A DNA stretch of 64,000 nucleotides from Pontibacter actiniarum. Its GTDB lineage: Bacteria; Bacteroidota; Bacteroidia; Cytophagales; Hymenobacteraceae. Position 1 is the stretch's first letter; every line of letters starts with the position of its first letter. Location of the stretch: the NCBI RefSeq assembly GCF_003585765.1, contig NZ_CP021235.1, forward strand, positions 3,224,001 through 3,288,000. Direction: 5' to 3'. This document shows positions 9,143 through 17,484 of this stretch, in pieces. The notes below the pieces were generated by a model. The model saw only the letters and a program-made list of their open reading frames with translations, was not told the origin of the DNA and searched no databases. A program made the position numbers and the translations under genes.

Positions 9143-9865
9143 TCACAGCAAGCCTTCATCGGCAAAGCTGTAGTAGTCGTTTTCCGTAAAGATGATGTGG
9201 TCGAGCACGGGGAGGTCGAGGAACTGGCCTGCCTCTTTCATTTTTTTGGTTAAGGCGATATCGGCGGCACTGGGTTTGGTGTTGCCGCTGGGGTGGTTAT
9301 GCACCAGTATAATAGAGCTTGCCAGCTGCTCCAGCGCTTTCTTAAAGATGATCTTCGGGTCGGCCACGGTGCCGGCCACACCTCCTGAGCTGATGCTTTC
9401 CTTTTTCATCACCACATTGGCACGGTTCAACAGTATGATCCAGAACTCCTCGTGCGGCAGGTCGAGCAGCTGCGGCTTTATGTAGTTGTAGATATCTGTC
9501 GAGCAGGTGATGCGGCTTTTGGCAGCGGACACAGTCTCCTTACGGCGGCGGCCAAGCTCCAACGCACTCACGATAGAAATAGCTTTGGCCTCCCCTATCC
9601 CCGGGTGCTTTGTCAGGTCCTTCACACTTAGCCTGGCCAGCTCGTTTAAATCGTTCCCCACGGCCGCCAGTATGATTTTCCCTACATCCACCGCTGTGAG
9701 CCTGGCGGTACCAGAGCCGATCAGGATGGCGATGAGCTCGGCATCCGAAAGGGCGGCTTTCCCCTTTAGCAGGAGCTTCTCCCGCGGGCGGTCTTCCTCG
9801 GCCCAGGTTTTAATGTTGAGCGGCTGCAGGTATGGCAGGGCGGCAGTGGCTTCGTTCTCTTTCAC
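9143..9865 (-). CDS. radC: RadC/YeeS-type JAB domain protein
   Basis: 240 residues, normal full length. An N-terminal helix-hairpin-helix region (residues about 25-105: LLLKGKAALSDAELIAILIGSGT, KHPGIGEAKAISIVSALELGRR) precedes the JAB/MPN metalloprotease-like domain with HNHPSGNTKPSAAD, whose His189, His191 and Asp202 are the expected zinc ligands. RadC was first linked to DNA repair, but its exact biochemical role remains unsettled. Monocistronic; divergent from the metallophosphoesterase gene with 136 bp between. Confidence 0.93.
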   Translation of the reverse strand: MKENEATAALPYLQPLNIKTWAEEDRPREKLLLKGKAALSDAELIAILIGSGTARLTAVDVGKIILAAVGNDLNELARLSVKDLTKHPGIGEAKAISIVSALELGRRRKETVSAAKSRITCSTDIYNYIKPQLLDLPHEEFWIILLNRANVVMKKESISSGGVAGTVADPKIIFKKALEQLASSIILVHNHPSGNTKPSAADIALTKKMKEAGQFLDLPVLDHIIFTENDYYSFADEGLL

Positions 9866-10001
9866 TTACGGTACAGATTTTGATATGACAGAAGATGCAA
9901 GTGCAAGCACTTTATTCTGTAAATAGTTCAGTTTGCACCCTGTATTTTAACAAATTCATACTTTAGGAATAAAACCACTGTCGCCAAACAAAAGCGGCAA
10001 A

Positions 10002-11252
10002 ATGTGGTTAAACATCGATATGCGACGATACTTATCTTTTGGAGTGGTTGTACTGCTCCTGCTGCTGGTGGACCTGTACGTGTTTCAGGCCATCAAAACC
10101 GTAACCCAAAACCTGGCCCCCACTACGCAACGGGTGATCTTTGTACTTTACTGGGCTGTTTTCGTTATTACCGCAGGCACGTTCACGCTGGCCTCTGCCA
10201 CACGCGGCACCCCGCCCAGTGCGTTTCAGACGTACCTGGCGAGCACGCTGTTCATCATTTTTGCCTCTAAGCTGGTGGTGGTGCTTTTCCTGCTGCTGGA
10301 TGATGCGGTACGGGTGGGCAAGATGGTGCTGAACTCCACCAACGGCGAGGCCGCCTTTGACCCGTCCCGCAACAAGTTCCTGAACCAGATGGGCCTGCTG
10401 GTGGCAGCCGTGCCTTTCACAGCGTTTATATATGGCATGGTGAAGGGCGCCTACGATTACCGTGTAAAGCGTGTAACGCTGCGCTTCCCAAACCTTCCCG
10501 CTGCTTTTGAAGGCTATAAAATGCTCCAGATCTCAGACCTCCACACCGGAAGCTTTAACTCCACCGGCCCTTTAAAGGAGGCCGTGCAGCTTATTAACAA
10601 GCAGGAGGCAGACCTGGTGTTCTTCACCGGCGATCTGGTGAACAATGTGGCGTCGGAGCTTCGGGAGCACCTCAGTACACTGAGTGGCATCAAGGCCAAA
10701 ACAGCGGTCTACTCCGTGCTGGGTAACCACGACTACGGCGATTACGTGGCCTGGCCAAGCCAGGAGGCGAAGCGGGAGAACCTGCGCACCCTCATTAACA
10801 GCCACGGGCAGATGGGCTGGCAAATCCTGCTCAACGAAAACAGGATCATCGAAAAAGACGGGGAGCAGATTGCCGTGCTTGGTGTGGAGAACTGGGGCAA
10901 CCGGGCTGGTTTCCCCAAGTATGGCCGCCTGGAAGACGCCTACCGCGGCACTGAAAACGTGCCGTTCAAGGTGCTGCTCTCACACGACCCCTCGCACTGG
11001 GATGGGGAAGTAAACCAAAAGTACAACGACATCGACCTCATGCTTTCGGGGCATACCCACGGCATGCAGTTTGGCGTGAACATCCCCGGCCTGAAGTGGA
11101 GCCCGGTGCAGTACGTGTACAAGCAGTGGGCGGGCCTGTACAAAAGAGGGCGCCAGCACCTGTACGTGAACACAGGCCTAGGCTTCCTGGGCTATCCCGG
11201 CCGTGTGGGCTTCTTGCCGGAGATCACGGTGTTTGAGCTTAAGAGAGCCTAG
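10002..11252 (+). CDS. membrane-anchored metallophosphoesterase
   Basis: 416 residues; translation may begin at 10002 or at the internal ATG 10020 (MRRYLSFG). The first 150 residues contain four hydrophobic segments (MRRYLSFGVVVLLLLLVDLYVF, VIFVLYWAVFVITAGTFTL, LFIIFASKLVVVLFLLLD, MGLLVAAVPFTAFIYGM). The calcineurin-like phosphoesterase domain follows with all motifs: ISDLHTGSF (Asp179, His181), FFTGDLVNN, LGNHDYGDY (Asn242, His243), LLSHDPSHWD and SGHTHGMQFG. The domain is typical of the YkuE-like group. By the usual topology the catalytic domain would be attached to the inner membrane; the natural phosphoester substrate is unknown. Confidence 0.85.
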   Translation: MWLNIDMRRYLSFGVVVLLLLLVDLYVFQAIKTVTQNLAPTTQRVIFVLYWAVFVITAGTFTLASATRGTPPSAFQTYLASTLFIIFASKLVVVLFLLLDDAVRVGKMVLNSTNGEAAFDPSRNKFLNQMGLLVAAVPFTAFIYGMVKGAYDYRVKRVTLRFPNLPAAFEGYKMLQISDLHTGSFNSTGPLKEAVQLINKQEADLVFFTGDLVNNVASELREHLSTLSGIKAKTAVYSVLGNHDYGDYVAWPSQEAKRENLRTLINSHGQMGWQILLNENRIIEKDGEQIAVLGVENWGNRAGFPKYGRLEDAYRGTENVPFKVLLSHDPSHWDGEVNQKYNDIDLMLSGHTHGMQFGVNIPGLKWSPVQYVYKQWAGLYKRGRQHLYVNTGLGFLGYPGRVGFLPEITVFELKRA

Positions 11253-11399
11253 TGCAGCCTGGTTTATAGCCGTGCTGCGCAGCTCCGCCTGGCCCTGCTG
11301 AACATTAAAACCTGCGCCCCCGTAATACCAGTTGAACCCTTTTGCGCCCAAGACCAAGAGTCTGAGAGGGTGCATTACACCAAACACCCCTATATTGTT

Positions 11400-11840
11400 A
11401 TGAGGAAAAAAATCATTCCGGTACTTACGATAGCGTCTCTGTGCTTTGCCACGTCCTGCGGCTACGACAAGACAGGCACTACCACAGAGGTAATAAACTC
11501 GAATGCCGACGAGAGTGTGAACCCACTCCACATCCGTGGCTATGGCAACAGAGAGCCAGATCTGGACAGCGGCCGCCCAGCCCCGAAGCCAAACCAGTAC
11601 TACGCCTTCAGCACGACCAACTTACCGCCAGAGGTACGACAGGAGCTGGATGGGCAGGTGGCTGTGGAGATGGTGCAGACATACTACGACCCGGAAAGGC
11701 AGCTGAGTGATTTGGATGTAAAATACAACCGACAGACAGCCTCGCGCCCGGCCGCCAACGTACAGGAATCCGGCACAGACGTAGGTGACACGACAGAGGT
11801 CGGTGCCGCTACTGTTCCGGTTGGCTCTTTACCAGACTAA
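11400..11840 (+). CDS. small lipoprotein, unknown function
   Basis: 146 residues from ATG 11400, chosen because it directly opens a lipoprotein signal peptide: MRKKIIPVLTIASLCFATSCGYDKTG, with lipobox ATSC. The remainder is hydrophilic, Thr/Pro/Asp-rich and low in complexity (PLHIRGYGNREPDLD, QTYYDPERQLSDLD), with no domain I can recognise. It is probably exported and lipid-anchored. A strong terminator follows. Confidence 0.7.
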   Translation: MRKKIIPVLTIASLCFATSCGYDKTGTTTEVINSNADESVNPLHIRGYGNREPDLDSGRPAPKPNQYYAFSTTNLPPEVRQELDGQVAVEMVQTYYDPERQLSDLDVKYNRQTASRPAANVQESGTDVGDTTEVGAATVPVGSLPD

Positions 11841-11863
11841 GCTCCGTACCCCCGGAACATACC

Positions 11864-11901
11864 AAAGCCTGCGGCGTAACTGTTGCAGGCTTTTACTTTT
11901 T
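11864..11901 (+). terminator. intrinsic terminator after the lipoprotein gene
   Basis: A 9-bp stem (AAAGCCTGC with GCAGGCTTT, 12-nt loop) is followed by TACTTTTTT, 23 nt past the stop codon at 11838-11840. This has both hairpin and T-run. Confidence 0.8.
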
Positions 11902-12028
11902 TAGCACTGCTGCCATTTAGTTTGTACTTTTACATAGCCCTTGTTCTATATATTTGGCGGTTGGCATACTTTTTGGCCGCTTGGGGCGTAGTAATAAGGC
12001 AGAAGCCGCAGCAACACGAACACTTTAC

Positions 12029-12676
12029 ATGCACCGACCCCCACTCCTGTACATTCTAACCCTGATGCTGCTCGCATTTTGCCAGCCTGCCGTAGCGCAG
12101 AAAAGCATCCGGATAAGTGGAACAGTGCTGCAGCCCGACCGCACAACCCCCATCCCCGGTGCTACCATCGTAAAGGTGAACACAAATATGGGGGTGGTTT
12201 CGGATGAGCAGGGCAAGTTTCTGATTGATGTCGCCCAGACAGACACACTGATGATCAGAGCCCTGGGGTTTAAGCCGCTGTTGTACTTGCCCAAAGCCTT
12301 GCCCGTGTCAGAGCTGCGCGTAAATATTGTGCTGCAGGAGGATAGTGTGATGCTGGGCGAGGTGGAAGTTACCAGCCGCCCCTCCAAAGAAATGATAGAC
12401 CGTGCCCTGCGCAACATGAAGCGCGAGCGGACCAGCCAGGCCAAGAACCCCAACTTTGTACCGTTGCCGGAACTGCCGCCACCGCCACCGCCGCCCGCGC
12501 CTACCATACTCAACCCGCTAAACCTGATGTACGACATGTTCTCCAGCGAAGGCAAGCAGAAGCGCCAACTGCAGGAGTACCTGCAACGGCTGGAGGCAGA
12601 ACGGCAGCTAAAGGAACAGGCAAAGGAAAAGCAGGAATACAACAAGTACTTTAAAAACAACGAGGGATACCAGTAG
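12029..12676 (+). CDS. secreted carboxypeptidase-regulatory-like domain protein
   Basis: 215 residues from ATG 12029, preferred over upstream starts because it opens a signal peptide (LLYILTLMLLAFCQPAVAQ). Residues about 22-100 form a CarboxypepD_reg-like beta-sandwich (IRISGTVLQPDRTTPIPGATIVKVNT..GVVSDEQGKFLIDV), the same module found at the N-terminus of TonB-dependent receptors. A polyproline run (PELPPPPPPPAPT, about residue 150) and a Gln/Glu/Lys-rich helical tail follow. No receptor barrel or plug is present, so this is a stand-alone periplasmic or outer-membrane-associated module. Function unknown. Confidence 0.75.
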   Translation: MHRPPLLYILTLMLLAFCQPAVAQKSIRISGTVLQPDRTTPIPGATIVKVNTNMGVVSDEQGKFLIDVAQTDTLMIRALGFKPLLYLPKALPVSELRVNIVLQEDSVMLGEVEVTSRPSKEMIDRALRNMKRERTSQAKNPNFVPLPELPPPPPPPAPTILNPLNLMYDMFSSEGKQKRQLQEYLQRLEAERQLKEQAKEKQEYNKYFKNNEGYQ

Positions 12677-12681
12677 CCCGG

Positions 12682-12712
12682 CTTCGCCTGCAGTGTTGCA
12701 CTGCAGGCGAAG
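12682..12712 (+). terminator. perfect 14-bp hairpin
   Basis: CTTCGCCTGCAGTG and its exact complement around a 3-nt loop (TTG), 6 nt after the preceding stop. Only a weak T-rich tail follows (TGCTTTA). Confidence 0.65.
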
Positions 12713-12896
12713 TTGCTTTACAGGGTGCCCGCCTGTAGCCTCCGGAGGAACGTTACAGGTAGCCGCTGCCCCAAAATGCGTCGGCAAAAGTATAGCCGGC
12801 GCAGGCTTGGTAACGCCGCCGCCCCAGCACCGGCTACGGCAGGCCGTCCGAACAATAGCCTGCTGCGTAAGTTAAAGTTACACAAACACTTTAGCG

Positions 12897-13796
12897 ATGA
12901 AGATTGGATACCCCTGCATAAACGAAACCCTCGACTGTAGCTCCTCCCGCACTTTCCGCCTGGCCTCCTACTCCGAGGAGCGCCTGGTGGAGACCGTGGA
13001 GCAGAATCTGGCTTGCCTGCGCCGCATACTGGAGTACAATGTGCAGCACGGCCTGCTGTTTTTCCGCCTCACCTCCGACCTGGTGCCCTTCGCCTCACAC
13101 GCGGTAAACCAGTACAACTGGCAAGAACACTTTAAGATGACCTTCCGGCGACTGGGCAGCTATATAAAAAGCAACAACATGCGCATCTCCATGCACCCCG
13201 ACCAGTTCGTGGTTCTAAACTCGCCGAAGGAGGAAACGGTGCGCAACAGCATTGCAGAGCTCGTTTACCAGGGCACGGTACTGGACCTGATGGGGCTGGA
13301 CACCACTGCCAAACTGCAGATCCACGGCGGCGGTGCCTACGGAGACAAGCCCGCGGCCATTCAGCGCTTCGCCGAAGTATACCACACCATGCTGCCCGAT
13401 GCGGTGAAGGCACGCCTTTGCGTGGAGAACGATGACCGCACCTATACTTTGCAGGACTGCCTGGAGCTGCACACCTTGACAGGCATGCCCGTGGTTTTTG
13501 ATAACCTGCACCACGAGTGCGTGAACAACGGGGAGCCGATGCGTGAGGCTGTCCAGATGGCCGCGGCCACCTGGGATGCCGAAAAGGACGGCATTCTGAT
13601 GATGGACTACAGCTCCCAGGCACCCGGCGAACGGAAGGGCAAGCATGTGCAGCATATAGAGGAGCAGCTCTTCCATGACTTCATGGCCGAAACCCAGGGG
13701 CTGGACATGGACATTATGCTGGAGATCAAAGACAAAGAAGAAAGCGCCCTGAAAGCACTGGAAGTGGCAAAAGCCCTGAACCGGCTAAAAGTATGA
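12897..13796 (+). CDS. uvsE: UV DNA damage endonuclease
   Basis: 299 residues, the usual size for bacterial UVDE. It nicks DNA immediately 5' of UV photoproducts and other lesions, giving an excision route independent of UvrABC. Family blocks in order: MKIGYPCINETLDC, NLACLRRILEYNVQHGLLFFRLTSDLVPFASH, MRISMHPDQFVVLNSP, LQIHGGGAYGDK, LCVENDDRTYTLQDCLEL, VFDNLHHECVN and MLEIKDKEESALKAL. The His, Glu and Asp residues in these blocks are metal ligands of the TIM barrel. Its 3' end overlaps the convergent DUF4112 gene by 12 nt. Confidence 0.95.
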   Translation: MKIGYPCINETLDCSSSRTFRLASYSEERLVETVEQNLACLRRILEYNVQHGLLFFRLTSDLVPFASHAVNQYNWQEHFKMTFRRLGSYIKSNNMRISMHPDQFVVLNSPKEETVRNSIAELVYQGTVLDLMGLDTTAKLQIHGGGAYGDKPAAIQRFAEVYHTMLPDAVKARLCVENDDRTYTLQDCLELHTLTGMPVVFDNLHHECVNNGEPMREAVQMAAATWDAEKDGILMMDYSSQAPGERKGKHVQHIEEQLFHDFMAETQGLDMDIMLEIKDKEESALKALEVAKALNRLKV

Positions 13797-14282
13797 GGCC
13801 AGCCAGCTGAACACCCAATCCGCCAGCTCCCACAGCGCCCACAGCAACAGCGCGAAGAGCACCACAACGGCAACGGCTACGCCAATAACTACATTCTTGC
13901 CGCTGCCCTGGTACTTGCCCTCTTCGTAGTGCCTGCGCAAAAGCCGCACGTTACGCTCGTTGGCCTTAAAAAAGAAGTCGAAAATGTTGCCCAAGATCGG
14001 GATACTGCCAATCAGGGCATCCAGTGCGCTATTGATGAGCATAAGCGCGACCAACTTGCCGCTGGCCCCGTGGCGGGCCATGGTCATGACCAGAGTGGCC
14101 GACATGGCGAAAGAGGCCAGGTCGCCGGCAACCGGTAGCAGCCCCAACAGCGGGTCCAGCCCGAAGCGGAAGCGCGTGCCCGGCACCCTGAACTGGTTAT
14201 CCATCAGGTGTACCATGTGCTCCACCCACTTGAGCCTTTCAGAACGGGGAGTGCGGGTATAATGTGATTCGTTTGTTGCCAT
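13785..14282 (-). CDS. DUF4112 domain membrane protein
   Basis: 165 residues. Family features: VHLMDNQFRVPGTRFRFGLDPLLGLLPVAGDL near residues 25-55, then ALIGSIPILGNIFDFFFKANERNVRLLRRH (about 90-120), and a C-terminal hydrophobic segment (VVIGVAVAVVVLFALLLWALW). DUF4112 proteins are small membrane-associated proteins of unknown function. The stop lies inside the uvsE coding region on the other strand (12-nt overlap), so no intergenic terminator fits between them. Confidence 0.85.
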   Translation of the reverse strand: MATNESHYTRTPRSERLKWVEHMVHLMDNQFRVPGTRFRFGLDPLLGLLPVAGDLASFAMSATLVMTMARHGASGKLVALMLINSALDALIGSIPILGNIFDFFFKANERNVRLLRRHYEEGKYQGSGKNVVIGVAVAVVVLFALLLWALWELADWVFSWLASYF

Positions 14283-14316
14283 ACGCGCTTATACGCGGGC
14301 AGCACCTAAAAGTATG

Positions 14317-14565
14317 TTACCGCCGGAAGCTGCTGCCGGGGCGCAGAAGCGAGTGGCGTTGCCACTGTGCCTTGCGCTGTTTCTTGGCCGCCGCGCGGTA
14401 GTACTTCGTTCTTTTGTTTTGCTTCCTGAGCGACTTGGCAGACTTTTTCCCCGAAAAGATTTTCAGCGCCGTGAACGGACCACCTTTGGCGGGAGCCTCG
14501 GCAAAAGCCGGCGCGGAAAGCGCTGAGACAAAGAATGCAAGGGCAATAGCAAGTACTTTGGCCAT
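14317..14565 (-). CDS. small basic secreted protein, unknown
   Basis: 82 residues: a signal peptide (MAKVLAIALAFFVSALSAPAFAEA) followed by a very basic mature part rich in Lys and Arg (SGKKSAKSLRKQNKRTKYYR, KKQRKAQWQRHS). The predicted mature peptide is about 60 residues with a high positive charge. I know no family; alternatives are a cationic periplasmic protein or a mis-called frame, but the clean signal peptide supports a real gene. Confidence 0.5.
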   Translation of the reverse strand: MAKVLAIALAFFVSALSAPAFAEAPAKGGPFTALKIFSGKKSAKSLRKQNKRTKYYRAAAKKQRKAQWQRHSLLRPGSSFRR

Positions 14566-14739
14566 AACTAAACAGGTTTACATGGGTGTTTCAATCAAGC
14601 ACTCCCACTGTTAGCTTATAACACAAATTTTTACTTGATAAATTCATTCTTCACACAAAAAGCTGCAACTCCGCCTGCACTGCCCCGGAGCCCGGGCTTC
14701 ACCTCCATACAGGAACAGCAAAAGCATGGTAGCCGCTCA

Positions 14740-14783
14740 TAAAAAAGAGCTACAGTAGCCGCTCCTGCAGCCTCTGTAGCTCT
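14740..14783 (-). terminator. intrinsic terminator for the small lipoprotein gene
   Basis: On the minus strand AGAGCTACAG and its exact complement (10 bp, 18-nt loop) are followed by a T6 run (AAAAAA on the plus strand at 14741-14746). It lies 26 nt downstream of the stop of the gene at 14809-15081. Confidence 0.8.
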
Positions 14784-14808
14784 ATCCTTGGGGAGGGAGG
14801 AGGTTAGC

Positions 14809-15081
14809 CTAGTGCTTTCCCTTCTTGCCTTTCCCGTGTTGTTCCTTCACAATGATGGTAGTGGTGTTGCCCTTGCCCTTGTGCTTGGTGTGGCCAGGGT
14901 TGGTCGTGCGGGGGTGATGCGGGTTATTGCTGTTTTTGTACCAGCCTTTGTGCAAGCCGTTGTCATGGCTGCCTTTCTTCACAACCACTACCTTCTTATC
15001 TGATTTACGGTGCACCACGCACGACGACAGCACCGTCGCCAGCCCCAGCACCCAAAGGGCCTTCGTTAAAGTATATTTCAT
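14809..15081 (-). CDS. small His/Lys-rich lipoprotein
   Basis: 90 residues from the ATG at 15081 (an in-frame start 40 codons upstream gives no sensible signal). MKYTLTKALWVLGLATVLSSCVVHRKS is a lipoprotein signal peptide with lipobox LSSC. The mature part is short, basic and rich in His, Lys, Gly and Asn (GSHDNGLHKGWYKN, ending KEQHGKGKKGKH). The His-rich tail could bind metal, but that is speculation. No family recognised. Confidence 0.6.
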   Translation of the reverse strand: MKYTLTKALWVLGLATVLSSCVVHRKSDKKVVVVKKGSHDNGLHKGWYKNSNNPHHPRTTNPGHTKHKGKGNTTTIIVKEQHGKGKKGKH

Positions 15082-15285
15082 AAAGTAGCTAAAAGATTTC
15101 GAGTGCTTAACGCAGAAACAGAGCATACCTTGTGTGCCCAACATTGGCCCTTTAATAACGGCCAGTACTGTGCCGGAGGCAGCGTTCTGCTTAAAATACA
15201 AACTAATATAACCATAATCCGTTACAGCAAACGAATACAGGCGGTATGGAGGGCAAGGTAACTCAAAAGAAGAAAAATTGTACCT

Positions 15286-16101
15286 GTGAGACAGCTAAAT
15301 TATTTACTCCTAATCTGCTTCGGCGGTGCGTTGTTCCTATCCTGTAGCCAGCACGCTCCCGCACCACAGAACGAGGTAGCGGTTCATGTTATACTTGGGC
15401 AGTCTAACAGCATTGGCCGCGCCTACGCCAGCCAGCTACCCAGGGAGCTGCGCGCCCCGCTGGACAGCTGCTACATTTATAACGTTTCGCGCAAGAGGTT
15501 TGAGGTGATAGAGGCTGGCGTTAACACACAGTCGCAGGCAGGGCAGTTCGGCCCCGTTGTAAAGGCGGCACAGCTGCTGCGCGATCACCAGCAGCGCGAA
15601 GTATACTTTGTGGTGGCCGGGTACGGCAACACGCAGCTCTACAGCTCCGGCAGCGAACCGGACTGGAACGCGGACTCGCATGAGCTCACCCAGGAGGTGC
15701 TACGGGTGCTGGAGCAGTCACAGCAGGCCCTTAAAGCGGAGGGCAAAACGGCGGTCTTTAAAAGTGTGACCTGGTGGCAGGGCGAGAACGACGCCAAAAG
15801 CTCGGAAAAGGCTGCTGCCTACGGCCAGAACGAGGCGGCTTTCTTTACCTTTCTGGACCAGACCCCTTACCTGCACAGCGCCAAGCGCGTTGTGTACAAG
15901 CTTTTCCCGGAGCCCAGCGTGATGCCCTATGCCGACAAGGTGAACGCCGCCAAGGCCAAGCGCGCCTCCTCAGATGCCAAAACACTGTCTCTGATCGACA
16001 CGCGAAAGTATGAATTAAACCCCCAGGACAAGCTGCACGCCACGGCAAAAGGGCAGGTGCAGGCAGGCACGGATCTTTTTAAGGCAATTAAAAACCTATA
16101 G
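15286..16101 (+). CDS. SASA/SGNH-type esterase, lipoprotein
   Basis: 271 residues starting at a GTG (15286); the start is supported by the lipoprotein signal peptide RQLNYLLLICFGGALFLSCSQ that follows directly. The SASA-type hydrolase domain shows VHVILGQSNSIGRA, with the predicted nucleophile Ser in GQSN, and TWWQGENDAKSSEKA (second oxyanion block). A late DKLHATAKGQ probably supplies the catalytic Asp/His. These are carbohydrate acetyl-esterase-like proteins, here predicted to be outer-membrane or periplasmic. It is monocistronic and unrelated in position to the larger esterase at 2.2 kb. Confidence 0.75.
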   Translation: MRQLNYLLLICFGGALFLSCSQHAPAPQNEVAVHVILGQSNSIGRAYASQLPRELRAPLDSCYIYNVSRKRFEVIEAGVNTQSQAGQFGPVVKAAQLLRDHQQREVYFVVAGYGNTQLYSSGSEPDWNADSHELTQEVLRVLEQSQQALKAEGKTAVFKSVTWWQGENDAKSSEKAAAYGQNEAAFFTFLDQTPYLHSAKRVVYKLFPEPSVMPYADKVNAAKAKRASSDAKTLSLIDTRKYELNPQDKLHATAKGQVQAGTDLFKAIKNL

Positions 16102-16172
16102 ATCAAGAGGTAAGTATAAATAAGCAGGAGGATCGGGACCACCCTGACCTGTAACCTTACTGACAGCTTTCC

Positions 16173-16424
16173 ATGAACCTATCCCATTTCAACAAGAAGC
16201 CCCTGGAGCAACGCGCGGACATCATCCTGAAGCACGGCGTGTACCTGGCGGTGCGGTATAGGTCGCAGTACATTATCCGCCTGTATTACGTGGGGCAGTC
16301 TTTTGCAGAAGTGTGGTATGAGCCGCGCAGAGACAGGTTTGTACTGGTGCGCATCCTCAGTAACCAGGTGGGGCTGCAGCCATACCTGGAGATGGTGGAT
16401 ATTTCCGATATTTACCAGGAGTAG
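16173..16424 (+). CDS. small conserved-looking protein, unknown
   Basis: 83 residues, no signal or membrane segment. The sequence is well balanced and mixed alpha/beta in appearance (KKPLEQRADIILKHGVYLAVRYRS, YIIRLYYVGQSFAEVWYEP, ending VDISDIYQE). I do not recognise a named family. It sits alone between the SGNH esterase and a strong hairpin. Confidence 0.6.
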   Translation: MNLSHFNKKPLEQRADIILKHGVYLAVRYRSQYIIRLYYVGQSFAEVWYEPRRDRFVLVRILSNQVGLQPYLEMVDISDIYQE

Positions 16425-16573
16425 CAAGCCATGCCGCTTCCCTTGCCTCTCCTCATCCCTCTCTTCTTCATAACACAAGACAACCACAGCTTCAAAAACC
16501 TTCCCCTTCAGGGCAACCACCTTATAGTGCAGCTTTAGCAGCAGCAGAACTCTTTGCCACCTCTCGCTTAAGT

Positions 16574-16632
16574 AGCAAGCGGCTCTTGCGGGCTGTAGCC
16601 ATGGTAGCTACAGCCCGCAAGAGCCGCTTGCT
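16574..16632. terminator. perfect 26-bp inverted repeat between convergent genes
   Basis: Arms 16574-16599 and 16607-16632 are exact complements around a 7-nt loop (CATGGTA). The arms are GC-rich (CGGCTCTTGCGGGCTGTAGC core). It lies between the small plus-strand gene and the minus-strand DsbA-like gene, so it can serve both strands. Neither side has a T-run, which is unusual for such a long stem. The rest of 16425-16665 holds nothing else I can identify. Confidence 0.65.
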
Positions 16633-16665
16633 GCTGTACTTTATACTTCTTGTGTAAGCTTCTTT

Positions 16666-17460
16666 TTAAGCAACACCGGCTCCCAGCGCTTCCTGCACTT
16701 CGCGTGCTGTGGCATCATGCCAGTAGGCTTTGTATGCCTCTTCGTCGGTAGCCTGTTTGGTGGGCTGTAGGTTCGGCTCAACTTGCTCCAGTGCTGTCTG
16801 CAGTGCTTCGTAAGGCCGGTAACCCACTATCATCACCCCGTTCTCCTCCCCTGCTTTTTTGATGGTGAGGGTCGGAAAGCGGCTGATGCCGTGCAGGCGC
16901 ACCTTCTGCAGGTCCTGCTCAAAGGCGCTGCGGGCATCTTTGCTGCCCATGTCCTGCTGCAGCTTTTCGCCGTCCAGCAGGCCGGGCTGCGCCTTTGCCA
17001 GCTCATGCCCCACTTTCTGCAGCACCTCCCAGTCCGAGATGTCTTTGCCGTGCAGCATAACCGCCTCCCGCACTTTGCGCAGGTAAACCTCTGCTGCCGT
17101 CGGCGACTGCATCTCAGCGGCCTTTACCGCAATACAGGCCGGGTACGACGACTTTGGCGGGTTCTGGTACCACACCTTATCCTGGATGGGCATGCCGGAT
17201 TTATACTTTACCTCCAGCCACAAAGGCCCCATTTGCAGGGGTCGGTTCACGGAGTTCATCGGGTCGTTAAAGCTGTCCCAGTTGGCAATAAGGCCGCCCA
17301 TAATGTAGCGCCACTTTACTTTGCCGCTGTACTCGAAGCGCAGCCTGCGCCACTGGGGCTCAAAAGCCCAGCTCCAACAGCAAAGAGGGTCGGTGTAGAC
17401 CTCAATCTCCACCGACCCTGCTTCTTGGTTTTTCTCTTGTTTGTTCTCTTTATCGATCAT
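16666..17460 (-). CDS. DsbA-family thioredoxin-fold protein (FrnE/SpxH-like)
   Basis: 264 residues, no signal peptide, so cytoplasmic. The start VEIEVYTDPLCCWSWAFEPQWRRLRFEY is the thioredoxin-fold entry of DsbA-like proteins of the FrnE/YjbH (SpxH) group, and a cis-Pro region is seen in GISRFPTLTIKK. The active site reads C27-C28-W29-S30-W31, not a C-x-x-C, so a conventional dithiol cycle is doubtful; related SpxH proteins act as protease adaptors or redox factors. It lies 24 bp downstream of the manganese catalase gene on the same strand, so the two are probably one operon, suggesting an oxidative-stress role (inference). Confidence 0.8.
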   Translation of the reverse strand: MIDKENKQEKNQEAGSVEIEVYTDPLCCWSWAFEPQWRRLRFEYSGKVKWRYIMGGLIANWDSFNDPMNSVNRPLQMGPLWLEVKYKSGMPIQDKVWYQNPPKSSYPACIAVKAAEMQSPTAAEVYLRKVREAVMLHGKDISDWEVLQKVGHELAKAQPGLLDGEKLQQDMGSKDARSAFEQDLQKVRLHGISRFPTLTIKKAGEENGVMIVGYRPYEALQTALEQVEPNLQPTKQATDEEAYKAYWHDATAREVQEALGAGVA

Positions 17461-17484
17461 TCTTTTCTATTACTCCCGCTGCTG

